The translations under genes and the position numbers were made by a program. From Candidatus Vicinibacter affinis (lineage in GTDB: Bacteria > Bacteroidota > Bacteroidia > Chitinophagales > Saprospiraceae), in contig JADJNH010000006.1 in NCBI GenBank assembly GCA_016714365.1, positions 186,001 through 250,000 of the forward strand: a stretch of DNA of 64,000 nt, given 5' to 3'. The notes beneath the pieces are model-generated. The model ran no database searches. It had not been told where the DNA came from and saw nothing but the letters and a program-made list of their open reading frames with translations. This document shows, piece after piece, positions 7,744 through 16,420 of the stretch; the stretch's first letter is position 1, and each line of letters starts with the position of its first letter.

Positions 7744-10086
7744 ATGTTTAGAATGTTAGCTGCGGTGATTCTTTTCACCATATTTATCCCAACTATACAG
7801 GCGCAAAGATTTACAGTGCATGGAACAGTCACCGATCAAAAATCAGGTGAACAGTTGATAGCCGCAAGTATTTTTGACATGATAAGTCTGGATGGAGCCA
7901 ACTCAAATAACTATGGATTTTATTCACTCTCCTTAAAACAAGGAAAAATAAAACTCAAATGCGCGTACGTAGGGTATGAAGAAAAATTAATAGAGTTTGC
8001 ATTAAACAAGGATACATTGATCAATATTCAACTCAATCAGGGGCTCACCTTACAAGAGGTGGAAATTGTATCTTCAAGAGAAGAACGAATTGAAAGATCC
8101 ACGCGTATGAGCACCATCGATGTTCCCATTGAACAAATAAAAAAAGTACCTGCGTTATTTGGCGAAGTGGATGTCTTAAAAGCTTTGCAACTACTTCCCG
8201 GTGTAAATGGGGGTTCGGAAGGAACAAGCGGATTATACGTGCGTGGTGGTAGCCCTGATCAAAATCTGATTTTACTGGATGGCACCCCGGTCTACAATGT
8301 CTATCATTTGGGTGGAATATTTTCGGTCTTCAATGCGGATGCATTGAAAAATGTCAGCCTCACTAAAGGAGGCTTTCCTGCAAGATATGGCGGTCGGCTT
8401 TCTTCTATTCTTGAAATAAACATGAAGGAGGGAAATATGACAAGTTTTCACGGGGAAGGAGGTATCGGAATTATTTCATCAAGATTGGCACTGGAAGGGC
8501 CAATTGTTAAAAACAAAGCTTCCTTCATGATCTCAGGACGGAGAACCTATCTGGATGTAATCGCTGCCCCATTGCTGGCTGCTTCTCAAACAGATGAAGA
8601 AAAGGTTGATTTAGGATTGCATTTCTATGATCTGAATGCCAAAATGAATTGGATTATTAATCCGAAACACAGACTTTATCTAAGCGGTTACCTGGGTGAA
8701 GATTTGTTTTCAACGGGTATAGAGTCAAAGGAAGTGGGTACGGATTACACGAAAACAGATGCCGGAATTGACTGGGGAAATATTACGACTGCCTTGCGTT
8801 GGAACTACAACATAAATCCCAAATTATTCGCCAACACTTCCCTAAATTACAGTAAATACCAATTTAATTTTCGAGCCGGATATGAGGAGCAAACCAATAA
8901 ACAAAAAGAAGCCATTTCTGCCGTTTATCTAAGTGGAATAGAAGACTACACCATTAAAACGGATTTTGACTATGCGCCACTTCCCAATCATTCCATTAAA
9001 TTTGGAAGTCAAGTCATCCGTCACCGTTACAATCCGGGAGCCTCGCAATTCAAGAGCAATGTTTTTGGTTCAGCCATTGATACTACGCTGGGAGATGCTT
9101 CGCTTTGGGCTACTGAGTCTTCTCTTTATGCAGAGGACGACATGCGGTTTGGTAGCCTGGGATTGAATCTCGGTGTACACACAAGTGGCTTCTACGTGCA
9201 ACAAAAATTCTTTTCATCCCTGCAACCCAGAATTGCCGCAAGATATCTGCTTCGCAATGATTTTACAGTAAAGGCATCTTTCGCGACGATGACACAATAC
9301 ATCAATTTATTGACGAATGAAGGCGCAGGACTTCCTTCCGATCTTTGGGTTCCAAGCACAAAAAATATTCAACCTCAAAACTCCTGGCAATCAGCCGTGG
9401 GTTTAGTCAAAGTATTTAAAGAAGACTATGAATGCAGTATTGAAGCTTACTACAAAAAAATGAATCGTGTACTTTCCTATAAAGAAGGAGCCAGCTTTTT
9501 TGAAGGCAACAGTTCGTGGGAAGACCGAGTTACGCAAGGAGAAGGCGAAGCCTATGGCATGGAATTTTTTGTTCAAAAGAAAAAAGGCAAATTCAATGGA
9601 TGGATTGGATACACTCTGTCCTGGAATTATCGGCAGTTTGATGAAATAAACAGTGGAAATAAATACAGGTTCAGGTATGATCGGCGACATGATTTTGAAA
9701 TAGTAGCCAATTATCAAATTTCAAAAGCATGGGCTGTTTCCGGTAGTTGGCAATACGCTACTGGAAATGCCATCACACTTCCCTTGTTAAAATATCAAAC
9801 TTTTGATCCGTTTAATTTTTACCCATTTGAAATCGAAATTCAGGGAGAAAAAAATGCCTATACCATGCCACCCTATCATAGATTGGATGTCAGTGTAGAA
9901 TATCGCCAAAAAAGAAAAAAATTCGAAGAGGCCTGGGTATTTGGTGTATACAATGCATACGCCCGCGCAAATCCATTTTTCATAACTACAGATCGTGAAT
10001 ATATTGATCGTGAATATAAAACTGTATTCAAACAAGTAGCCTTGCTTCCGCTTATTCCAAACATCAGTTACCAATTTAAATTTTAA
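7744..10086 (+). CDS. TonB-dependent outer-membrane receptor
   Basis: Ligand-gated outer-membrane channel energised by TonB. From ATG 7744 there is a signal peptide (MFRMLAAVILFTIF...IQAQ), then a carboxypeptidase-regulatory-like beta-sandwich (FTVHGTVTDQKSGEQLIAAS), a plug domain (about residues 110-230: GLYVRGGSPDQNLILLDG, GGFPARYGGRLSSILE), and a 22-strand-type barrel ending in an aromatic residue (ISYQFKF). The longer frame from TTG 7693 places a charged stretch before the signal peptide, so 7744 is preferred. A DUF4249 lipoprotein follows 4 bp later, a pairing repeated across Bacteroidota, where the lipoprotein is thought to be the surface partner of the receptor. The ligand is unknown. 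There is no SusD-like gene, so this is not a classic glycan-utilisation pair. Confidence 0.93.
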   Translation: MFRMLAAVILFTIFIPTIQAQRFTVHGTVTDQKSGEQLIAASIFDMISLDGANSNNYGFYSLSLKQGKIKLKCAYVGYEEKLIEFALNKDTLINIQLNQGLTLQEVEIVSSREERIERSTRMSTIDVPIEQIKKVPALFGEVDVLKALQLLPGVNGGSEGTSGLYVRGGSPDQNLILLDGTPVYNVYHLGGIFSVFNADALKNVSLTKGGFPARYGGRLSSILEINMKEGNMTSFHGEGGIGIISSRLALEGPIVKNKASFMISGRRTYLDVIAAPLLAASQTDEEKVDLGLHFYDLNAKMNWIINPKHRLYLSGYLGEDLFSTGIESKEVGTDYTKTDAGIDWGNITTALRWNYNINPKLFANTSLNYSKYQFNFRAGYEEQTNKQKEAISAVYLSGIEDYTIKTDFDYAPLPNHSIKFGSQVIRHRYNPGASQFKSNVFGSAIDTTLGDASLWATESSLYAEDDMRFGSLGLNLGVHTSGFYVQQKFFSSLQPRIAARYLLRNDFTVKASFATMTQYINLLTNEGAGLPSDLWVPSTKNIQPQNSWQSAVGLVKVFKEDYECSIEAYYKKMNRVLSYKEGASFFEGNSSWEDRVTQGEGEAYGMEFFVQKKKGKFNGWIGYTLSWNYRQFDEINSGNKYRFRYDRRHDFEIVANYQISKAWAVSGSWQYATGNAITLPLLKYQTFDPFNFYPFEIEIQGEKNAYTMPPYHRLDVSVEYRQKRKKFEEAWVFGVYNAYARANPFFITTDREYIDREYKTVFKQVALLPLIPNISYQFKF

Positions 10087-10090
10087 ACTC

Positions 10091-10957
10091 ATGAAATCAA
10101 TATATTTTTTTTCAATAGGTTGTTTTGTACTACTGAGTTCGTGCGAGAATTTTTTCTACAAAGACGTGGAGATTGAAGTAGATAAATTTCCTCCCGGATA
10201 TGCCATGACAGCTTTATGGTCCAATGATGAAAATGGAAATACAATCCTTGTTTCTGAGGCCGTGGGAATCCTTGAAAAATCTCCGGAGCCAGTGGACTCA
10301 AGCAAACTAGAAGTAATCATCAACAATCAGTTGTTAGGCAATTTTAAATTAGGAAAAGGACCCTGGAAAATTCCTGAATTCCGTTTGGTCGCCGGTGATG
10401 CAGTGTCACTCAAACTGAACATTCAGGATAAGGTTTTTCTTGAATCCACTCAGACCATGCCGGATTCAATTGAGATTCTCAGTGTTAAATTCACCAGGGA
10501 TTCATTATTAAAAGGATTTGAACAATCAGAATATGATTTTTTTAAAATCAAAATTAAAGATTTAGCCACTGCACACAACTATTACAAAGTAAATGCTTAT
10601 TACGTTTATGACCTTGATGAAGACAGCACCAATATTCAATACGAAAGCAGGTTTATGGAAGCAGTAGATCTGTCAAGAACAGATGGAGAAATCATCAAGG
10701 ATGATTTTTTTAATGGTAAAGAATATGAATTGGTCTTCAGGACATACAGCTATGATCCCGGATATAAACTTATAGGAATACTCCTGGATTGTCATAATTT
10801 AAGCAAAGATTACTATTTGTTTGAAAGTTCAAAAACAAGGTCTTCTTACAGCAATGGCAATCCATTTGCAGAGCCGACTACCATCCACCAAAATGTAAAA
10901 AATGGGTATGGTATTTTCGGATTGTCAAATAAAACAAGATACCTGATCAGGATATAG
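10091..10957 (+). CDS. DUF4249-family lipoprotein partner of the TonB receptor
   Basis: A 288-residue lipoprotein with lipobox LLSSC (Cys about residue 18). The N-terminal half has the DUF4249 pattern: a variable beta-sandwich start (GYAMTALWSNDENGN), then a statement-like strand set (SSKLEVIINNQLLGNF, AGDAVSLKLNIQ). It lies 4 bp downstream of the TonB receptor and 43 bp before the Omp28-like gene, giving a three-gene operon. By family context it sits on the outer leaflet or periplasmic face next to the receptor. Biochemical role and ligand are unknown. The start ATG 10091 overlaps the end of the receptor region tightly and needs no revision. Confidence 0.82.
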   Translation: MKSIYFFSIGCFVLLSSCENFFYKDVEIEVDKFPPGYAMTALWSNDENGNTILVSEAVGILEKSPEPVDSSKLEVIINNQLLGNFKLGKGPWKIPEFRLVAGDAVSLKLNIQDKVFLESTQTMPDSIEILSVKFTRDSLLKGFEQSEYDFFKIKIKDLATAHNYYKVNAYYVYDLDEDSTNIQYESRFMEAVDLSRTDGEIIKDDFFNGKEYELVFRTYSYDPGYKLIGILLDCHNLSKDYYLFESSKTRSSYSNGNPFAEPTTIHQNVKNGYGIFGLSNKTRYLIRI

Positions 10958-11000
10958 ACAAATTATCATATTTTTGGACAACTATACAATCCAACTAAAT

Positions 11001-12683
11001 ATGAAAACAAATCTACTTGTATTTGCTTGTCTGTTGATAACTTCTGCCTTAACGGGTCAATCTCCTAAAAAGGCACTCTATGAACACTTTACCCAGGCAT
11101 CCTGCCCGCCTTGCGCATCGGTAAATCCTGTTCTCCATCCAATACTAGACCGAAATAAAGATAAAGTAGTACAAATTACCCACCAGGTAAGTTGGCCGGG
11201 ATATGATCCAATGAACGAAGACAATCCATCCGAGGTAGCCAACAGAGTCAGCTATTATGGAACGAATGCAGTGCCCTCCGGATTTTTGGAAGGGAAAAAA
11301 GTTCAGTTAACACCATCCATCAGTGTTACAGACGATTTACTGCAGCAAGCAGCTGAAGTAGCCTCAAATTATGATTTGGAAATAAATCCAAAATTGAACA
11401 CCGGCATCAATGAACTCGATGTGGAAGTAAAAGTAAAACTTACAGACGCAATGGTGGGAAGACCGGTTCTTCGGGTAGTGGTCATGGAAAAAGTAATTCG
11501 CTTCACAAAAGCGCCCGGCACTAATGGAGAGAAAGAGTTTTTTCACGTAGTGAAGAAATTCCTTCCTGGCACGGCTGGAACTGTAATAGCAGACCTGACA
11601 GTCAAAGGTGATTCACGTGTTTTTAACTTCAATTATAAATTCAACAATCTCTATGATTTCAAAAATTTAGAGGTCGCTGCTTTTATTCAAAATGATCTTA
11701 CGAAGGAAGCTTTGCAAGCCGCAAATTCGGAAGTAACTTTCCCGCAAACACAAGGACTGGATTTGGTTTTAAGATCCGGAACTCCAAGCAATGTTCCTGA
11801 TGTCAAAACAATGTGCGCCACCAAAACCTTTCCTACTGTCAACTTCATGAACATTGGCAACACTCCGATTACAAAAATTCTTTTTCGCTATTCATGCAAT
11901 AATGGTCCTTCAGCAGAATATATCTGGACAGGAAGCATCCCATATCTATCAGAAAAAACGATTGCATTGGGAGAATTAGAAATTCCATTTATCCGTAAAA
12001 GTGGAAATTCCATTCAGGTAGAAGCAGTGGAAATAAATGGCAGTTCAGATATCGATCAAGCCAATAACAAACTGGAAATTGCTTTTGATGCACCTCCAGC
12101 GACTACACTTAACTCCAGAATTGAAATCAAACCCTTGTCAAAACCAGATTTGATCAGCTTCGAACTAACAGATGATGCCGGAAAGGTCTTACTTAAAGAT
12201 GGCCCATTTGCCAACAACACTTTGAAAAGCTATCCTCTTACACTTGATAAAGACAGATGCTATAAATTATCGGTAAACAATCGTCATGTAAGTGTAAATG
12301 GTACCGCAAGATTATTTGATGAAAACAACACTTTATTGTTCAACACATCGCTTGCCAGTCAAAAAATATTTACGAATGATTTCACTACTTACGAACTGGT
12401 TACAAAATCATCAAATGTTTCGGTTGAAATTAATGAACTTGAAATCAATCCAAATCCTGCAGGAGAGGATTTTAATCTAAGTTGGCATTCAGAAAGAATT
12501 CAGGATGCTCAGATTAACATTATCAACATGCAAGGTGAATTGATCAGAAATTATAAGATCAAAATGGCAAGTGGCAAAAATTCTCTGTCAATAAATGGAA
12601 GTGAGATCTTAGCCGGTGTATATTTTGTACAAATCAATACAAAAAATAAAGTAGTCTTTAAAAAATTAATCCTTCAGCGATAA
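11001..12683 (+). CDS. Omp28-like thioredoxin-fold protein with T9SS sorting domain
   Basis: Exported 560-residue protein. A signal peptide (MKTNLLVFACLLITSALTGQ) precedes an Omp28-type thioredoxin-like domain with the redox-like motif SCPPCASVNP (CxxC near residue 36) and the family phrase YGTNAVPSGFLEG. A central Ig-like region (NVPDVKTMCATKTFPTVNF...) follows, and the last 80 residues (LEINPNPAGEDFNLSW ... LAGVYFVQINTKNK) are a T9SS type A sorting signal. A frame opens earlier at TTG 10974, but ATG 11001 begins a clean signal peptide. It ends the TonB/DUF4249 operon, so it may act with that receptor at the cell surface. Whether the CxxC is catalytic is unknown. Confidence 0.85.
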   Translation: MKTNLLVFACLLITSALTGQSPKKALYEHFTQASCPPCASVNPVLHPILDRNKDKVVQITHQVSWPGYDPMNEDNPSEVANRVSYYGTNAVPSGFLEGKKVQLTPSISVTDDLLQQAAEVASNYDLEINPKLNTGINELDVEVKVKLTDAMVGRPVLRVVVMEKVIRFTKAPGTNGEKEFFHVVKKFLPGTAGTVIADLTVKGDSRVFNFNYKFNNLYDFKNLEVAAFIQNDLTKEALQAANSEVTFPQTQGLDLVLRSGTPSNVPDVKTMCATKTFPTVNFMNIGNTPITKILFRYSCNNGPSAEYIWTGSIPYLSEKTIALGELEIPFIRKSGNSIQVEAVEINGSSDIDQANNKLEIAFDAPPATTLNSRIEIKPLSKPDLISFELTDDAGKVLLKDGPFANNTLKSYPLTLDKDRCYKLSVNNRHVSVNGTARLFDENNTLLFNTSLASQKIFTNDFTTYELVTKSSNVSVEINELEINPNPAGEDFNLSWHSERIQDAQINIINMQGELIRNYKIKMASGKNSLSINGSEILAGVYFVQINTKNKVVFKKLILQR

Positions 12684-12734
12684 GCAAGTTTTTATTTTTA
12701 TTTCAAAAACTACTTTTGGTTTAGGCATACTTCA

Positions 12735-15464
12735 TTAATTAAATGCTTTTTCAACCAGTTCGATGAGCTGGGCGTCGTGTACTTTTTTATATCCTACAGC
12801 TGTGGATGCACTGGCTGGGCGGGATACATAATTGAGGTGACCAAAATTCCAATGAGTCCTGATGTGATTTGCTGCACCCATGTTGGCAGGTTCTTCCTGT
12901 ACCCAGGTACATGAAGCTTTAGGAAAATCATTTAGTAAATTCTTTAGTTGTTGCTCAGGGAAAGGATAAAGTTGTTCTATGCGAACGATCACTACATCTT
13001 CAATATTATTATTGAGTTGATAAGCATTAAGATCATAAAAAACTTGTCCCGAACAAAGCAATAATTTTCTCACTACTTTTCTGTTTTTTAACTCAGGGAT
13101 AATCAATTCCTTAAAACAGCTGTTATCCAGGAATTCGTCCTGACCGGAAATACATTTTGGATGTCTGAACAAAGATTTGGGTGACATCACAATTAATGGT
13201 TTTCTGAAATCAAAATTCAATTGTCTTCGCAACAAATGAAAATAGTTGGCCGGTGTGGAAACATTGGCCACAATGATGTTAAGCTCGGCGGCAGCTTGAA
13301 GATATCTTTCTAATCTACCTGAGCTATGCTCCGGCCCCTGACCATCATATCCATGCGGTAACAAGAGAACCAACCCACTCATCCTGTTCCACTTTACTTC
13401 TGCAGTAGCAATGTACTGGTCAAAAATCACCTGGGCACCATTGGCAAAGTCTCCAAACTGCGCTTCCCAAATTACGAGATGATTTGGTGTAGCCAAAGAA
13501 TATCCATATTCAAAACCAAGCACTGCAAATTCAGACAAAAGCGAATTATAAATAAAAAACTTTCCTTGTTGATCCGAAATTGAAGAAAGTCTGTTGTATT
13601 CTGTGTTGTTCTCTTCATCAAACAATACCGCGTGACGGTGTGAAAAGGTACCACGCTTTACATCCTGGCCACTTAACCTTACATTCTTCCCTTCATCTAA
13701 TAAACTTGCATAGGCCATAAGTTCTGCAGTAGCCCAGTCAAACTGATTTTGGTCGGTCATTTTTTTCCAGGATGCAATCAAGCGGTTTACTTTTGGCAAC
13801 ACTTTGAAATTATCCGGAGTAGATAACAATTTATCCAATAGAAAATTAAATTTTTCAACTGAAATACCGGTGATTGGATTGCGTTCAAAATCACTTGCAG
13901 TGACCCTTTTACGCAAGGCCCTCCAGGCCATTTCGGGTTCCTGATAACTATAGGGCAAAGGGTTTTGCTTTACCTGATCGAGCCTTTCCTGAAGCAGATT
14001 CCAAAAGTTTCTTTCCATTTCTTCGGCAAGCTTTTTCTCCACTTCTCCCCTGCTGCTTAAAATGGAAATGTACAGGTCGCGGACATTGGGATGGTTTTGT
14101 ATGATTTCATACATCGCTGGCTGGGTAAATTTAGGATCATCCCCCTCATTGTGCCCATGACGACGATAACAGACCATGTCAATAAAAACATCTGCGTTGA
14201 ATTCCTGACGATAGGCGATTGCCAACTCCGAAACATATACCACCGCCTCAGGGTCATCTCCATTCACATGAAAAACAGGAGCTTGCACGAGACTGGCCAC
14301 ACTGGTAGAATAAGTCGATGATCTTGCATCGTCAAAATCAGTGGTAAAGCCTATTTGATTGTTGATGACAAAATGTATCGTTCCTCCTGTATAAAAGCCT
14401 TCCAGTTGAGACATCTGCAAAGTCTCATAAACAATACCCTGGCCTGCTACTGCTGCATCTCCGTGAATCAGAATGGGTAAAATCTTATCATAATCTGATT
14501 GATACAAAAGATCAGCCTTGGCACGGGAAAGCCCTTCTACCACAGGATCCACAGATTCAAGATGAGAAGGGTTAGGTGCCAATTTAAGTTGAACCAATTT
14601 ACCTGAGGGCGATTGGATTTGGGATGATAAGCCCAAATGATATTTCACATCTCCGGAACCAAAACTGAGATCTGGCACAGCTGTTCCTTCAAACTCGCTG
14701 AAGATCTGATCGTAAGTTTTGCCCATAATGTTGGCAAGTACATTCAGCCTTCCCCGATGAGCCATTCCAATTACCACTTCCTCCACTCCTAGGTCTGCTC
14801 CGTTATTAATCAAGGTGTCCAAAGCCGGTATGGTACACTCTCCACCTTCCAGTGAAAATCTTTTTTGTCCTACATATTTTGTGTGAAGGAATTTTTCAAA
14901 TATAACAGAACCATTCAAACGCTCCAATATCCGCTTCTTCTGCTCCAGACTTAGGCCATAATCCGCAACCGGAACCTTAAAGGACTCTAGCTTATTTTGA
15001 AGCCACATTCTTCTTTCACGGTCTTCAATATGGGCAATCTCAAATCCTATTTTACCACAATAGATACTTTTAAGGCGCTCAAGGATATCTTGCAAGGGTG
15101 CATTTGCCATACCCACTTCTTGCCCTGCTTGTGATCGATGGTTCAAGTCCGCATCGGTCAATCCATAATCCTGAAGACTCAGATGAGCCTTGCGATCCCT
15201 ACGAGTTCTGATGGGGTTGGTATCTGAAAGTAAATGTCCTCGGTTTCTAAAACCATGTATCAATGAAATAATGGCCAGTTCTTTACCAATTTCGTATCCA
15301 TTCGAAGTAGAAGTTGAAATGCCATTTTCCTGTCGACCTAATTCAAATCCTTTAAAAAACTGAGCCCAATCGGCTTCTACAGAATTTGGGTCTGATTTCC
15401 AGGTCAGATATAAATTTTCAAGAAATGCCGGATGCGCATTGGCCAAAAACGAATAGTCTTTCAT
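12735..15464 (-). CDS. sucA: 2-oxoglutarate dehydrogenase E1 component
   Basis: Thiamine-diphosphate-dependent E1 of the TCA-cycle 2-oxoglutarate dehydrogenase complex: decarboxylates 2-oxoglutarate and passes the succinyl group to the E2 lipoyl arm. It is 909 residues long, normal for SucA. The N-terminal E2-binding leader (LANAHPAFLENLYLTWK) is present. Active-site blocks are intact: GMAHRGRLNVLANIMGK, HGDAAVAGQGIVYETLQMS for ThDP/Mg, INNQIGFTT, and RRHGHNEGDDPKFTQP. The C-terminal half has GYDGQGPEHSSGRLERYLQ. The E2 gene (sucB), which usually follows, is not here; the next genes run the opposite way. It converges with the Omp28-like gene across about 50 bp. Confidence 0.97.
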   Translation of the reverse strand: MKDYSFLANAHPAFLENLYLTWKSDPNSVEADWAQFFKGFELGRQENGISTSTSNGYEIGKELAIISLIHGFRNRGHLLSDTNPIRTRRDRKAHLSLQDYGLTDADLNHRSQAGQEVGMANAPLQDILERLKSIYCGKIGFEIAHIEDRERRMWLQNKLESFKVPVADYGLSLEQKKRILERLNGSVIFEKFLHTKYVGQKRFSLEGGECTIPALDTLINNGADLGVEEVVIGMAHRGRLNVLANIMGKTYDQIFSEFEGTAVPDLSFGSGDVKYHLGLSSQIQSPSGKLVQLKLAPNPSHLESVDPVVEGLSRAKADLLYQSDYDKILPILIHGDAAVAGQGIVYETLQMSQLEGFYTGGTIHFVINNQIGFTTDFDDARSSTYSTSVASLVQAPVFHVNGDDPEAVVYVSELAIAYRQEFNADVFIDMVCYRRHGHNEGDDPKFTQPAMYEIIQNHPNVRDLYISILSSRGEVEKKLAEEMERNFWNLLQERLDQVKQNPLPYSYQEPEMAWRALRKRVTASDFERNPITGISVEKFNFLLDKLLSTPDNFKVLPKVNRLIASWKKMTDQNQFDWATAELMAYASLLDEGKNVRLSGQDVKRGTFSHRHAVLFDEENNTEYNRLSSISDQQGKFFIYNSLLSEFAVLGFEYGYSLATPNHLVIWEAQFGDFANGAQVIFDQYIATAEVKWNRMSGLVLLLPHGYDGQGPEHSSGRLERYLQAAAELNIIVANVSTPANYFHLLRRQLNFDFRKPLIVMSPKSLFRHPKCISGQDEFLDNSCFKELIIPELKNRKVVRKLLLCSGQVFYDLNAYQLNNNIEDVVIVRIEQLYPFPEQQLKNLLNDFPKASCTWVQEEPANMGAANHIRTHWNFGHLNYVSRPASASTAVGYKKVHDAQLIELVEKAFN

Positions 15465-15489
15465 GATTTTGCAATTTGCTAAATAGAGT

Positions 15490-15518
15490 GAAATGTACCC
15501 TTAGATCAACTCTTGCAA
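15490..15518 (-). promoter_or_regulatory. Candidate promoter for sucA (TTG-N18-TACATTTC)
   Basis: Minus-strand TTG (15518-15516), an 18-bp gap, then TACATTTC (15497-15490), one base off TAnnTTTG. The box lies about 26 bp before the sucA start at 15464. Confidence 0.45.
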
Positions 15519-15572
15519 AAAACATAAAAACTTACGGCTTGTTCATTGATTCAGAACAAGATTATCATAAAC

Positions 15573-16292
15573 TCAATTTTTAGGAGCCTTTGCAGACAAA
15601 CCGGTGGTACATTCATACACATGCGTATCAAAATCTGTCCATACTGGTTTTTTACCATATTGCTTGATTATCTCGGGGCAATCATTGAACAATGCAGGAA
15701 AAGCATCTGAATAATCTTTCTTTTTAAGTTTATAAGCCGAAGCTTCACCAACTTTAATAAAATAAGATTTATCATCTCCTCCCGCCACAGTGAATCCGCC
15801 AATGCCTACCGAAGCTGTTTCAGCTGCTTGTGGATCGTGAAAAACCAATATCTTTTCTGAAAAACCGGGATTTACCACCTGCATTAATAAATCCTCAGGC
15901 TCTTTTTTGAGTATCACTTTTGTGCTGACAAAATAGGCGTAACCCTTCTTGATATGTTCCATGTCGATTTCTCCTGAATAGGTTTTTACATTCATCATGG
16001 CATTGTCCATATCCATTAATTTCTGGAAGCCGCTCGCAGGCAAATACATCTCCTTTATATCCTTTGCCTCCAATTCATGTTCCTTTTTATCTGCTGTCTC
16101 TATGGTAATTTCTTCAATGAGTCCTTTGCGGCGATCAATTTTATCCATTTCTCCTTCTAGTTTTGTGCCATCTTTCAAGGTGATGTAACATGGTTTATTT
16201 TTAGAAAATAAATCGAAAGCAGGGAGAAAATTTTGAGCTTGAAGATTTAGAATTGCACACCAGGTCAAACATAATAAAATTAGTTTTTTCAT
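15573..16292 (-). CDS. Secreted protein of unknown function
   Basis: A 239-residue protein with a clear signal peptide (MKKLILLCLTWCAILNLQAQ) and no membrane helix after it. The N-terminal third carries a small-barrel-like phrase, CYITLKDGTKLEGEMDKI then KDIKEMYLPASG, resembling the start of proteins that encode a material property or turnover readout in Bacteroidota, but no named domain can be assigned. The rest is mixed alpha/beta (VILKKEPEDLLMQVVNPG, YGKKPVWTDFDTHVYECTT). It lies downstream of the two fibre-like genes on the same strand, but a terminator at 16358-16380 separates it from them. Probably periplasmic. Confidence 0.6.
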   Translation of the reverse strand: MKKLILLCLTWCAILNLQAQNFLPAFDLFSKNKPCYITLKDGTKLEGEMDKIDRRKGLIEEITIETADKKEHELEAKDIKEMYLPASGFQKLMDMDNAMMNVKTYSGEIDMEHIKKGYAYFVSTKVILKKEPEDLLMQVVNPGFSEKILVFHDPQAAETASVGIGGFTVAGGDDKSYFIKVGEASAYKLKKKDYSDAFPALFNDCPEIIKQYGKKPVWTDFDTHVYECTTGLSAKAPKN

Positions 16293-16357
16293 ATTGTTAA
16301 ATTATTAGACAACAGTAACGCTTTGCAAGCACTTAAAATTGTGTTGGCAAATTAAAA

Positions 16358-16380
16358 TCGGGAATTCTAAGAATCCCCGA
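16358..16380 (-). terminator. Rho-independent terminator of the fibre-like operon
   Basis: On the minus strand TCGGGGATTCT and AGAATTCCCGA pair with one mismatch around a short loop and are followed by TTTTAATTT. It lies about 40 bp after the stop at 16421. Confidence 0.7.
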
Positions 16381-16420
16381 CTTAATAGCTTGTTGATTTA
16401 ATGAAACATGGGATCAATGT